A program made the translations under genes and the position numbers. Below are positions 9,797 to 17,546 of a DNA stretch of 64,000 nt, in pieces. The DNA comes from an uncultured Bacteroidales bacterium (GTDB taxonomy: Bacteria > Bacteroidota > Bacteroidia > Bacteroidales > Paludibacteraceae): contig CACZOA010000082.1 in assembly GCA_902782665.1 (NCBI GenBank), positions 1-64,000 on the forward strand. The letters run 5' to 3'. Numbering within the stretch: the first letter of the stretch is position 1; every line of letters starts with the position of its first letter. The notes beneath the pieces are model-generated. The model worked only from the letters and a program-made list of their open reading frames with translations. It was not told where the DNA came from and searched no databases.

Positions 9797-11179
9797 ATGA
9801 AAACAAAATATAATTTGCTTGCATCTGTAGTCGCAGTTATGGGCGTTTCTACAGTCGCTGCTCAGGACGATGTAAATGAAGGTTTGAAGATGATCAAGGA
9901 GACTCAGACAACAGTCTCTGAACTTGCAGAGTCTCGTAAGAATGACGTGAATGCTGATTGGGCTTCTGATACCGCATCTTGGAAATTCCCTGGTATGGTG
10001 GGCATGAATGCCGCTCAAACTTTCCATAATATTTATTCACACGACGGAGTTGGATCCACTTTCGCTGTGGATGGTTATTTGAACTTGAACGCCAACTACA
10101 CTCATGCCCGTCACAAATGGGATAACAGTTTCTCTGTAAAGTATGGTGTCAACCTTTCTTCTGAGTATGAGCATAATCCTAAAGTTCATAAGGCGATAGA
10201 TGAATTGAACTTGTCTACAAAGTATGGATTCAAGGCGACAAAGAGTATCTTTTACAGTGCGATGGCATCGTTTGAATCACGTCTTACTCCTACATACAAT
10301 TACAAGAATGTGGATTCTTGGTTCTCTGACAGAATTGATGAGGTTAAGGCTGAAGGTGGCTTGAATTCAAATGAGACTCCAATCGGACATGTCAACAAGA
10401 TGTTTGATGAGTTGGACAGAGACAGTATCAAGTCATTGGGTATGATGCAGAACAAGTTTGGAAATCCAAACATTGTCAAGGCTTCTCTCGGTGTGGACTT
10501 TGTTCCATGCTGTTTTAAGGGTGATTTGTCTTTGTATGTTTCTCCAATCACAGGTAAGTTCACATTCTGTAAGGATGATGATATCGCACCTAACTATTCG
10601 ATGAAGCGTGACGTTGATGGAACTTATGAGGATCTACGTACTGAAGTCGGTGCATTGTTGAATATCAATTACACAAAGTCATTCAACAAGGTCTTCACTT
10701 TGATGGCAAAACTTGAAGGTTTCTACGCTTACAACAAGGAGACATACGGATTCAGTGATGCTTTCATGAAGAAATACCATCAGGTAAACAAAGGTATGAT
10801 TGAAGTCGGTTCGGATGTTGTTGATTTGAAGGAGTTTGTCGACGAATTGATCTCTTCAACTAAATCTTTGCAGTTCGACAATGATGGTGTCTCAACTGAT
10901 ATCTACGACAAGACTAATGGTTGGTCTGCAAAGTTCAACTTGGATTTGTTATTCAAATTGACTAAGCATATTGATTTGTCTATCAAGACTCAGTTGAAGT
11001 ATGACAAGGCTGAGATCAACTATCACAAGGATATCCAGAAAGTTGACGAGGATGTGACTGATAAGAAAGTTGACAGACGTGATAGCAAGTATCTCGACAG
11101 TGAGTACCACTATGGATACCGTCAGGCATATTTGCAGTTCTGGGAGAGCACAACTCTTGGCTTGTCTTACACTTGGTAA
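9797..11179 (+). CDS. DUF3078-family outer-membrane-type protein, paralogue
   Basis: A 460-residue paralogue of the preceding gene. Shared blocks include DTASWKFPGM, LNLNANYTHARHKWDNSF, KYGFKATKSIFYSA and the C-terminal YGYRQAYLQFWEST followed by LGLSYTW. A signal peptide ends near VAAQ (about 1-23). The start is placed at the ATG at 9797, which begins a normal signal peptide (MKTKYNLLAS); a TTG nine bases upstream only adds MKI. The last strand ending in Trp suits an outer-membrane barrel. The two genes look like a tandem duplication, but they have diverged and differ by about 50 residues. Function unknown. Confidence 0.8.
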   Translation: MKTKYNLLASVVAVMGVSTVAAQDDVNEGLKMIKETQTTVSELAESRKNDVNADWASDTASWKFPGMVGMNAAQTFHNIYSHDGVGSTFAVDGYLNLNANYTHARHKWDNSFSVKYGVNLSSEYEHNPKVHKAIDELNLSTKYGFKATKSIFYSAMASFESRLTPTYNYKNVDSWFSDRIDEVKAEGGLNSNETPIGHVNKMFDELDRDSIKSLGMMQNKFGNPNIVKASLGVDFVPCCFKGDLSLYVSPITGKFTFCKDDDIAPNYSMKRDVDGTYEDLRTEVGALLNINYTKSFNKVFTLMAKLEGFYAYNKETYGFSDAFMKKYHQVNKGMIEVGSDVVDLKEFVDELISSTKSLQFDNDGVSTDIYDKTNGWSAKFNLDLLFKLTKHIDLSIKTQLKYDKAEINYHKDIQKVDEDVTDKKVDRRDSKYLDSEYHYGYRQAYLQFWESTTLGLSYTW

Positions 11180-11226
11180 TTTGACGTTAGTTCAGACGTG
11201 AACATTCGCGTCGACAAGATTATAAG

Positions 11227-11262
11227 AATTGGGATGAATTTTATATTCGTCCCAATTTTTTA
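11227..11262 (+). terminator. Intrinsic terminator after the DUF3078 pair
   Basis: ATTGGGATGAAT pairs with ATTCGTCCCAAT (one G:T pair) around a short TTAT-type loop and is followed by a T-rich run. It lies about 50 bases after the stop of the second DUF3078 gene. Confidence 0.85.
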
Positions 11263-11466
11263 TTTGTAGGCATTGATTTATGATTTTTTGGATGGTCTAG
11301 ATATGATGGTGTGGTTGTTATGGATGCGGATTTCAAAGGGCGGAACATACGCCTTTAGGCGTTCGATATCGTTAGCAAGGACGAGCATTTATAGATTAAA
11401 TGGAATCAAACAAAATCCTAATTTGAAAAAATCCATTATCTTTGTAAAAACAATCAACGTTTAAGT

Positions 11467-12594
11467 ATGAACTACAAAAACAACGAATATAGAGCATTGG
11501 CTGAGTGGGAGCGTCAGAGTTTTGTGCAGCTAACATGGCCTCACGAAGATACAGACTGGAACTATATTCTAGACGATGCTGTCCGCACATTCTGTGACAT
11601 AGCCAAGGCTATTATCCGTTTTGAAAAACTGGTCATTGTTTGTCAGGATGAGGCCGAAGTACGTCGTCAACTTGGAGATGTGGACTATTCGAAGATCATC
11701 TTCACTCAGATTCCAAGCAATGATACATGGGCTCGTGACCATGGTGGAATCACATTGGTCAAAGATGGAAGAATGAAGGTTTGCAACTTCATTTTCAATG
11801 GTTGGGGGCAGAAATTCGCTTCAGACAAGGATAATCAGATCACTTCTGAAATGGTTAAAAAGAATTTGTTTTCGTCTGAGGTGGATGTTGTGGACATTCC
11901 GTTTGTACTTGAAGGAGGAAGTGTGGAGTTCAATACTCGCGGTGAACTTTTGTCTACCTACAACTGTTTGAATGCACCGAACCGCAACAACCATTTCTCG
12001 GGCAAACAGGTAGAGGAGATTCTGACAAAGATTTTCAATTTGAAGAAAGTGCACTGGCTTTATAATGGAGATCTGATCGGTGACGACACAGATGGACATA
12101 TAGATACACTAGCCCGTTTTTGTGATGACACCACAATAGCATACGTGAAGTGTGAAGATGAGAAAGATGATCATTACCAGTGGCTCAAGGCAATGGAAGA
12201 TGATTTGAAAGCGTTGAGAGACATTGATGGCAAACCGTTTAATCTTGTGCCTCTGCCAATGCCAGATGCTGTGTTTGATGAGAATGACGAACGTATTCCT
12301 GCTACATATGCAAACTTCTTGGTTATCAATGGTGCTGTGCTTGTGCCGACCTATAATCAGAAGCATGATGCCGACGCGATAGCTGTTTTGCAGAAGGTCT
12401 TTAAGGATCGTGAAGTCATTGGTGTTGACTGCCAGACATTGATTCGTCAGCACGGATCTCTTCACTGCGTCACGATGCAGTATCCGGAAGGAGTGTTGAA
12501 CGAAAGCGGAAAAACAATTCCGTCTACTGCAAAAAAGAAAGAATGGGATAGCAAGGATATATTCCCTGAATTTGAAATGACGAGTCAATTTTGA
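11467..12594 (+). CDS. aguA: Agmatine deiminase family protein
   Basis: Predicted to hydrolyse agmatine to N-carbamoylputrescine and ammonia, a step in putrescine synthesis from arginine. It has 375 residues, the normal length for bacterial agmatine deiminase of the guanidino-group-modifying superfamily. Seen: RQSFVQLTWPHEDTDW at the start, the substrate-binding stretch NDTWARDHGG, the catalytic-type DGHIDTLARF with its His, and the nucleophile Cys334 in GSLHCVTMQYP near the end. No signal peptide, so it is cytoplasmic, unlike secreted peptidylarginine deiminase of Porphyromonas. TATCTTTG at 11437-11444 looks like a -7 promoter box, although no good TTTG lies at the right distance. Its usual partner, N-carbamoylputrescine amidase, is not in the window. 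Confidence 0.9.
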   Translation: MNYKNNEYRALAEWERQSFVQLTWPHEDTDWNYILDDAVRTFCDIAKAIIRFEKLVIVCQDEAEVRRQLGDVDYSKIIFTQIPSNDTWARDHGGITLVKDGRMKVCNFIFNGWGQKFASDKDNQITSEMVKKNLFSSEVDVVDIPFVLEGGSVEFNTRGELLSTYNCLNAPNRNNHFSGKQVEEILTKIFNLKKVHWLYNGDLIGDDTDGHIDTLARFCDDTTIAYVKCEDEKDDHYQWLKAMEDDLKALRDIDGKPFNLVPLPMPDAVFDENDERIPATYANFLVINGAVLVPTYNQKHDADAIAVLQKVFKDREVIGVDCQTLIRQHGSLHCVTMQYPEGVLNESGKTIPSTAKKKEWDSKDIFPEFEMTSQF

Positions 12595-12636
12595 TTCGAT
12601 TCTGTTTTATGAATAATTTAATTTAAATTTTTTATT

Positions 12637-13626
12637 ATGGTAGATAAAAAAGATTTGGTAGAAGAAGGACTTCCCAAGAAATTCGCCGAAGGAATTATGA
12701 AGGGATTTACTATTGATTCTAAGAAAATTTGGATCGCAGTCGGTTGCGTCATATCTTTGATCCTACTCATCAGTTCGGTAGATATCATCGAGCCAGATGA
12801 AAGAGGTGTGGCTGTGACTTTAGGAGAGATTTCAAGTGACGAACCTCTTCCTCCTGGAGTGGTTACGCACATTCCGTTTGTTACAAGAATTGAGCGTTTT
12901 AGTATTGTGCCAAAGACATACGAAGTGACTTTTTCTGTCGGTGATGACGGTGCTATTACAAAGGATATGCAGACTGTCGGATCGACGGTGGTTGTGCGAT
13001 ACAATTATGATGAGAACCGAATTGTAGAGATCGTTAAGAAATACAGAAAGTCTTCTATCATTGAGGATGCTATGAAAGACTGTATCAAAGCGTCTCTAAA
13101 GGAGATCACAGGTAAGTATAGTATTTATGATCTTGTTGCTAATCAGCAGGATATCACACAACAATTAAGCAATGTTGTATTGAGAAGAATGCAGAATAAT
13201 TATCCTATCTCAATCAATTCCACTACGATCACCAACTTTGATTGGGCTGAAGATTTTGATAAGATGATCAAGGAGACTGCTAACCGTACTCAACAGGTAA
13301 AGCAGGCAGAGCAGGAGGCCAATGTTGCTGCGGCACAGGCTCAGAAGAAGGTGCGTGAGGCTGAGGCTGCACGTCAGGCTGCTGAGGAGATCGCAAAGGC
13401 AACAGTGTTGAAAGCTCAGGGAGAGGCGGACGCACAGAAAATCCGTGCAGACGCACAGGCTTACGAGGCTCAGAAGATCATGGCTAACATGGTGGCTATG
13501 AAGGCTCAGTGGGATTACAATGTTAATCTGGAGAGAGCTAAACGTTGGGATGGAAAAGAGGTGCCATCTGCAGCTTATGTAGTGCCTGGTACTGGAGCTG
13601 TTGTTCCTTTGACTGCTGGTCATTAA
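12637..13626 (+). CDS. SPFH/prohibitin-domain membrane protein
   Basis: A 329-residue membrane-anchored scaffold-type protein. One N-terminal helix lies at about 24-45 (KIWIAVGCVISLILLISSV). The SPFH/Band 7 domain follows, starting IIEPDERGVAVTLG and running to about 220. A long Ala/Glu/Lys/Gln-rich coiled coil covers about 220-290. The C-terminus is short and Gly/Pro containing. This is the standard prohibitin-like layout, forming ring oligomers at membranes. The next gene, 82 bases downstream on the same strand, encodes a soluble protein that also ends in a coiled coil and may be co-transcribed. The specific client is unknown. Confidence 0.88.
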   Translation: MVDKKDLVEEGLPKKFAEGIMKGFTIDSKKIWIAVGCVISLILLISSVDIIEPDERGVAVTLGEISSDEPLPPGVVTHIPFVTRIERFSIVPKTYEVTFSVGDDGAITKDMQTVGSTVVVRYNYDENRIVEIVKKYRKSSIIEDAMKDCIKASLKEITGKYSIYDLVANQQDITQQLSNVVLRRMQNNYPISINSTTITNFDWAEDFDKMIKETANRTQQVKQAEQEANVAAAQAQKKVREAEAARQAAEEIAKATVLKAQGEADAQKIRADAQAYEAQKIMANMVAMKAQWDYNVNLERAKRWDGKEVPSAAYVVPGTGAVVPLTAGH

Positions 13627-13708
13627 ACGTGCTGACGACTCTTGCTGGAGTCTTGCAGACGGTGTTAATTAGCCTATATATACGATAACTAACCATAAAA
13701 TTTATGCT

Positions 13709-14632
13709 ATGAAGGATTTGATAGACAGAGATGTGACATTCTTCGCTAACAGCGATGAAAACAAGAATGAGAGGGGAATAACTTCAACTGCCGCAACTCA
13801 TTTGTCGGAACTTGCTACAGAAATTATCGCAGGTTGCAAGGCAAAATTAGAGTCGACCTCTTTTGTGAACGGATATGTCGATATCGTCGGCTCTGCTAAC
13901 GATACGGGTAAGCAGGTGGAGATCGGATACGCCACTCATCAGCTTGCAGAATTCAACACTATGGTGGCAAGAGTGGCTGAGATGCATTCCTTTTGTGCAT
14001 GGATGCGTGAGGCTGTAAAGGCGAAAGAGAGGATGATGGAGGAGGTTTCTGATGTCTCACTTGAAGATTGGGCTGAGGCTAACGACATCGTTTTGCCGAA
14101 AATGCCGATTCGTGAGGCTGAACTCACAGATCTGGATATCATAAAGCAATTGTCTGTGGCGGAGAGATTTGAATACTATTCGTTGGAGGCTAAAGCTGCG
14201 GCGTATGGCAAATTCATTCATCCGGATGAACCGTTTTCTGTGGCAAGACGTCGTTTGCAGGAGATAATGTCGAAGCCGATCACCACTCAGGGTGAGGGTA
14301 GCTCTCTGCTTATCTACCGTTACGAAAATTCCGTGGAAGAGGAAGATGTGGAGAAGGTTTATCTGCAGTTGCAGAGCGAACACCGTGATGCTGAGAAACG
14401 TCTGAATCAGATCAAGACGTCTATCAAAAAGAGACTCAATATCGCTAAGGCAGAGCAGACAGAGTCGTATAAGAACAAACTTGATTCTTATCAGTCAGAA
14501 TCACAGAAAATCAATGCGGATTTCAGTTCATGGCAGCGACGTGAGATAGAGAAGATTTCATCTTTGAAAATCATTGTGCCAAACGATCTGCAAGCGACAT
14601 TCGACTATCTGTCTGGTCTTGATGAGAAGTAA
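13709..14632 (+). CDS. Hypothetical protein with C-terminal coiled coil
   Basis: I do not recognise a named family. The product is 307 residues, has no signal peptide or membrane helix, and is mostly helical. Residues about 90-130 (HSFCAWMREAVKAKERMMEEVS) and 150-175 are helical and charged. Residues about 215-290 are Lys/Glu/Gln rich and look like a coiled coil (EDVEKVYLQLQSEHRDAEKR, then IKKRLNIAKAEQTESYKNK). The ATG at 13709 is the first good start. It lies just downstream of the SPFH gene, so a cytoplasmic partner of that complex is possible; this is inference from position only. A strong stem-loop follows it. Confidence 0.75.
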   Translation: MKDLIDRDVTFFANSDENKNERGITSTAATHLSELATEIIAGCKAKLESTSFVNGYVDIVGSANDTGKQVEIGYATHQLAEFNTMVARVAEMHSFCAWMREAVKAKERMMEEVSDVSLEDWAEANDIVLPKMPIREAELTDLDIIKQLSVAERFEYYSLEAKAAAYGKFIHPDEPFSVARRRLQEIMSKPITTQGEGSSLLIYRYENSVEEEDVEKVYLQLQSEHRDAEKRLNQIKTSIKKRLNIAKAEQTESYKNKLDSYQSESQKINADFSSWQRREIEKISSLKIIVPNDLQATFDYLSGLDEK

Positions 14633-14645
14633 AAAAAATCGGTGG

Positions 14646-14681
14646 GCGACGCGTGTGGACGCAAAGTAACCGCACCGTCGC
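14646..14681 (+). other. Strong stem-loop (terminator or start of a structured RNA)
   Basis: GCGACG plus GTGTGG (14646-14651 and 14653-14658, one bulged C) pairs with CCGCAC plus CGTCGC (14670-14681), giving 12 pairs with an 11-base loop ACGCAAAGTAA. Only a weak T-rich tail follows (TCTTTA). It could terminate the upstream gene or be part of a structured RNA covering the rest of this gap. Confidence 0.6.
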
Positions 14682-14922
14682 TCTTTATGACGCTATTACT
14701 GACATTTCAGTTTGGCTATGCAAGGCATAACCTGATAGTTCACACCGTAAGGTGAAATGCATTTTGTTTCTATTGGCGGCATCTCACATATTAATCTGAC
14801 AACTTTGTCTTGGAGAGATGCCGGTCTTTGCCCTTGCCTTTGTCTTTGTCTCAAGTCAGTAGTAGCGTCGACGAATTTTGATATGTCCTAAGTTAAACGA
14901 GCGGAAATAAAAATAAATATTT
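14682..14922 (+). other. Intergenic region with further pairing potential, no gene seen
   Basis: No coding frame of note is present. CGGCATCTC at about 14777 pairs perfectly over 9 bases with GAGATGCCG at about 14815, and a small hairpin (TTCAC...GTGAA) lies near 14740. The base composition is richer in G and C than typical gaps of this window. No known RNA family was recognised. Confidence 0.4.
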
Positions 14923-15639
14923 ATGTACAAAAACCTTTTTATTGATTTCGACGACACTTTATATGACACAAGAGGTAATGCGGATATCTCTTTGCGAGAG
15001 ATGTTTGATTTCTTCCATTTGAACGAATATTTCAAAGATCCAGAACAATTTTTCCGTTCATATTGGAAGACGAATGTGGAATTGTGGGATCAATATGCGA
15101 AGGGAGAGATTGAACGTGATTATCTCGTTGTGGAACGATTCCGTCGACCATTGTCGGAAGGTGTTGATTCAAAAGGGAATAGATTCAATCCATCACGTGA
15201 ATACTGTTTGGAAATCAGTGATGTTTTCCTTGATTTCTGTGGCAATAAACCAGGAGTTGTGGATGGTGCGCATGAACTGATGTCGTATTTGAAACAGAAG
15301 GGTTATAAAATCTTTATGTGCAGCAATGGTTTTCATGAGGTGCAGTTCCGTAAACTGAAATCATGTGGACTTTTTGATGCTTTCGATAAAATCATATTAT
15401 CTGAAGACGCGGGGGCAAACAAGCCGAGTCCTGTTTTCTTTAATTATGCATTTAAGGCGACGGGAGCCAATCCGTCTGATACGTTGATGATCGGAGACAA
15501 CTTTTCAACTGACATCTTAGGAGCGAAAGGTGTAGGGCTAGCAACTATGTTTTTCAACCGTCATCCTGATAAATTCAAGACTCCTGAGCCAGTGGATTAT
15601 GAGATACATTCTCTAAAAGAGGCGATTGAATTGTTATGA
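14923..15639 (+). CDS. HAD-superfamily hydrolase, YjjG-type nucleotidase
   Basis: A 238-residue cytoplasmic phosphatase, most like the YjjG noncanonical pyrimidine nucleotidases that remove phosphate from dUMP/dTMP and modified nucleotides. HAD motif I is FIDFDDTLYDT with Asp8 and Asp10. The cap domain is helical (about 18-100). Motif II is FMCSNGFHEVQ, motif III is the Lys in GANKPSPVFFNYA, and motif IV is LMIGDNFSTDILGAKGVGL. The length is normal. The exact substrate is inferred from overall similarity, and other HAD subfamilies are possible. Confidence 0.85.
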   Translation: MYKNLFIDFDDTLYDTRGNADISLREMFDFFHLNEYFKDPEQFFRSYWKTNVELWDQYAKGEIERDYLVVERFRRPLSEGVDSKGNRFNPSREYCLEISDVFLDFCGNKPGVVDGAHELMSYLKQKGYKIFMCSNGFHEVQFRKLKSCGLFDAFDKIILSEDAGANKPSPVFFNYAFKATGANPSDTLMIGDNFSTDILGAKGVGLATMFFNRHPDKFKTPEPVDYEIHSLKEAIELL

Positions 15640-15695
15640 TTTGATGGCAAATACTTTTAATTTGATCAATAGAGAAGAAAAAATATTAGGATTTT

Positions 15696-15725
15696 TTTGT
15701 TTGATATGCTTTTTTGCTAAATTTG
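15696..15725 (+). promoter_or_regulatory. Probable promoter of the lipoprotein array
   Basis: TTTG at 15696-15699 and TAAATTTG at 15718-15725 are 18 bases apart, one base short of the usual Bacteroidota range. The -7 box lies 104 bases before the first lipoprotein start. A very similar -7 region and downstream leader precede the lipoprotein gene at 49288, with the same 26-base step from the box to ATGCGTAAT. Confidence 0.55.
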
Positions 15726-15750
15726 TCGATGTTTTAACACGAATATATTA

Positions 15751-15813
15751 ATGCGTAATAATGCGAATCGATAGGGTATATATGTGTGTTAAGACAAAAA
15801 GTTAGTTAGTTTA
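15751..15813 (+). repeat. 5' leader repeat, copy 1
   Basis: The untranslated leader of the first lipoprotein gene contains ATGCGTAAT (15751), GATAGGGTAT (15770-15779) and GTGTTAAGACAAA followed by GTTAGTTAGTTT (15801-15812). Versions of the last block recur before the second lipoprotein gene, alone at 17404-17426, and before the gene at 49288. Confidence 0.7.
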
Positions 15814-15829
15814 TTAATAGGTTATTTTT

Positions 15830-16348
15830 ATGAAAAAGAGTTATTTTAGGGTAGCTGCAATGGTGGCAGCATCAGTTTTGTCTGTTTCTTCGTTTGTCTC
15901 ATGTGACGAAGAAGAGGAAAACAACAGTTTTAAGAGCGAAATTTTCTCAGTTGAATTACCAGCGCCTGTGCCTTATTTGATGATTGATGACTGTACTCAT
16001 AGCATAGGCTGGGAGTGGGTAAACCAATCAGAAGCAACTGCTGAAGCAAAATCATTTAAGTTTGTTCAAGATTCTGCAGATATTTTAGGACGTTCACGTA
16101 AAGAGGTTTGGACATTTTCTACTAAAGAGAGTGGGGAAGAGGTGTTAAAGTTTCGCTTATACAGACTAGATAAATCTATTCTTCCTTTCGTAGAAGATTC
16201 TATTGTACCACTATATGTTGATTCAGTTTATCACTATGACGATTCCGTTTCGGAAGAGTATTTTAAGGATCGATTGTTAGGAAAACATTTTAGTAATGAT
16301 TCTGCATCTAGAGTTGTTAAAGACACAGTGATATATTTCAAAAGATAA
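15830..16348 (+). CDS. Divergent chagasin-like (I42-type) lipoprotein
   Basis: A 172-residue lipoprotein. The signal peptide ends in SFVSC with lipid Cys25, followed at once by DEEEEN, an acidic stretch resembling the Bacteroides surface lipoprotein export signal. The core follows the plan of the second gene of this array: FSVELP, a central GWEWVNQSEAT segment, then EVWTFSTKESGEEVLKFRLYR. It lacks the TGY and GG-x-G loop residues seen in that neighbour, and it has an extra C-terminal segment (about 130-165) before the final strand VVKDTVIYF. Immediately after its stop, the same frame continues open for 33 codons with a second similar tail. It is probably a diverged or chimeric inhibitor-like protein. 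Confidence 0.75.
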   Translation: MKKSYFRVAAMVAASVLSVSSFVSCDEEEENNSFKSEIFSVELPAPVPYLMIDDCTHSIGWEWVNQSEATAEAKSFKFVQDSADILGRSRKEVWTFSTKESGEEVLKFRLYRLDKSILPFVEDSIVPLYVDSVYHYDDSVSEEYFKDRLLGKHFSNDSASRVVKDTVIYFKR

Positions 16349-16447
16349 TTTTTAGATCCTGCATTAGATAAGGATCTCAATGAATTAAGACGTCGTGCTA
16401 AAGAAGATCCGACTGCTGTCATCGCTGACACAGTGGTTAAATTCTGA
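16349..16447 (+). pseudogene. In-frame C-terminal remnant after the stop of the first array gene
   Basis: Codons 16349-16447 continue the frame of the preceding gene past its TAA at 16346-16348. They encode FLDPALDKDL, NELRRRAKED and PTAVIADTVVKF before TGA. The end ADTVVKF resembles the array C-termini KDTVIYFKR and KDTVITFKK. There is no start codon or leader of its own, so this looks like leftover 3' sequence of a lost or recombined paralogue. Confidence 0.55.
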
Positions 16448-16480
16448 TATGTAATGTCTTAGCATTGTATGTTTGTATAG

Positions 16481-16507
16481 GTGTTAAGACAAATGTTAGT
16501 TAGTTTT
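16481..16507 (+). repeat. 5' leader repeat, copy 2
   Basis: GTGTTAAGACAAATGTTAGTTAGTTTT precedes the second lipoprotein gene by 19 bases. It is nearly identical to 15786-15813. The apparent GTG start within it is better read as part of this untranslated leader. Confidence 0.75.
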
Positions 16508-16525
16508 ACATTAAAGTCAATTTTT

Positions 16526-16900
16526 ATGAAAAAGAGTTTTTCTATGGCTGCTGCAATGATGGCAGCAGCGGTTCTGTCTATCTCTTCATTTGTCTCATGT
16601 GACGACGAAGAGGAAAACAAAAATGTGTTTGAAAGCAAGACTTTCTCAGTTGAATTGCCTGCTCAGTTGGGTACTGGATATGAGTGGGTATGGACTAATA
16701 GTTCTAGTGCTGCGGCTGATTCAGTGTCGAAATCAGTAAATCATGCCAATCCAGATGACGAAAGAGTTGGAGGTCCTGGTGTTGAAAAATGGTCTTTCAA
16801 AACTAAAGAAAATGGAGAGGAAGTGTTGAAGTTTACTTATATGAGACGATGGGAAGAGTCTACAGCTCTTAAAGACACAGTGATCACATTCAAGAAATAA
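16526..16900 (+). CDS. Chagasin-like cysteine peptidase inhibitor lipoprotein (MEROPS I42 type)
   Basis: A 124-residue lipoprotein, the best preserved member of the array. Lipid Cys25 (SFVSC) is followed by DDEEEN. The three inhibitory loops of chagasin are recognisable in order: TGYEW at 50-54 (chagasin NPTTGFAW), GGPG at 82-85 in VGGPGVEKWSF (chagasin GAGGTEHF), and FTYMRRWEE at 103-111 (chagasin LTYMRPW). The final strand is KDTVITFKK. Chagasin-type proteins block papain-family cysteine peptidases by inserting these loops into the active site. The ATG at 16526 is chosen because MKKSFSMAAA matches the starts of both neighbours. The host or self protease targeted is unknown. Confidence 0.85.
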   Translation: MKKSFSMAAAMMAAAVLSISSFVSCDDEEENKNVFESKTFSVELPAQLGTGYEWVWTNSSSAAADSVSKSVNHANPDDERVGGPGVEKWSFKTKENGEEVLKFTYMRRWEESTALKDTVITFKK

Positions 16901-16915
16901 AAAAAGTAGTTTTTT

Positions 16916-17329
16916 ATGAAAAAATCATTCAAGTTTGCTGCAATGATGGCAGCTGCGGTTCTGTCTGTCTCTTTTTTTATTTCTTGTGATGACGAGGAAA
17001 AGTTTGATAGCGAGACAATTACAGTTGAACTTCCTCGAGATTCTCATATAATAGGTTTTGGGCCAAGTTATTCTTATTGTTGGGTTTGGACAAACCGTAC
17101 AGAGGCGGCTGTGGATTCTATTAGTTTTTCGATAGAATCAAAGTCTGATTCTATTCTTTATTATGGAGGAGATAAAGAAATCTGGACATTTAAGACAAAA
17201 GAAAAAGGTGTCAGAGAATTGAGATTTAATTATCTCAAATATACAAGTGGAATCACTTCTGATGGAATGGATACTTATGTCAATTATACTGTTCTTAAAG
17301 ATACTTTGATTGATTTCAGATACGAATAG
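16916..17329 (+). CDS. Diverged chagasin-like lipoprotein
   Basis: A 137-residue lipoprotein, third in the array and 15 bases after the second, so probably co-transcribed with it. The signal peptide MKKSFKFAAMMAAAVLSVS is almost the same as that of its neighbour, with lipid Cys24 and an acidic DDEE stretch. The fold pattern is kept (ITVELP, a WVWTNRTEAAVDS segment, then YGGDKEIWTFKTKEKGVRELRFNY and VLKDTLIDF). The TGY loop is replaced and the RPW-type loop is changed to an inserted YLKYTSG segment. It may have lost or changed inhibitory specificity. It shares no extra domain with known enzymes. Confidence 0.75.
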   Translation: MKKSFKFAAMMAAAVLSVSFFISCDDEEKFDSETITVELPRDSHIIGFGPSYSYCWVWTNRTEAAVDSISFSIESKSDSILYYGGDKEIWTFKTKEKGVRELRFNYLKYTSGITSDGMDTYVNYTVLKDTLIDFRYE

Positions 17330-17403
17330 TATGAAAGTGAGATAAATTTAAGAATCCCATACATCTTCTTAAAAAATGTAGATTAACTTGTCTTTCTACG
17401 GAT

Positions 17404-17426
17404 AAAGACAAATGTTAGTTAGTTTT
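17404..17426 (+). repeat. Orphan copy of the lipoprotein leader
   Basis: AAAGACAAATGTTAGTTAGTTTT matches the leaders at 15786 and 16481. It is followed by AAGAGAGTATTTTTATT where an ATG would be expected, but no coding sequence follows. It is probably the scar of a deleted fourth array gene. Confidence 0.6.
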
Positions 17427-17470
17427 TATTAAGAGAGTATTTTTATTCCGATTAATATCCAATTTCGATT

Positions 17471-17524
17471 AAATACCTATGGTTGTGATTTTGCCGACAG
17501 GCAAATTCAGACCATAGGTTTATT
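17471..17524. terminator. Bidirectional terminator between the lipoprotein array and ispE
   Basis: CCTATGGT pairs with ACCATAGG, and inside it TTTGCC pairs with GGCAAA around GACA. A-rich and T-rich flanks are present on both sides. It lies between convergent transcription units. Confidence 0.7.
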
Positions 17525-17546
17525 ATTTATGTTGGTAGTGTTATAT

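Noticed and set aside
11273..11464. Short open frame of 63 codons between the DUF3078 pair and aguA
   Set aside because: It overlaps a small hairpin and the probable aguA promoter box, and its product looks random.
16481..16525. In-frame GTG upstream start for the second lipoprotein gene
   Set aside because: It lies in the repeated untranslated leader. The ATG at 16526 gives a signal peptide matching both neighbours.
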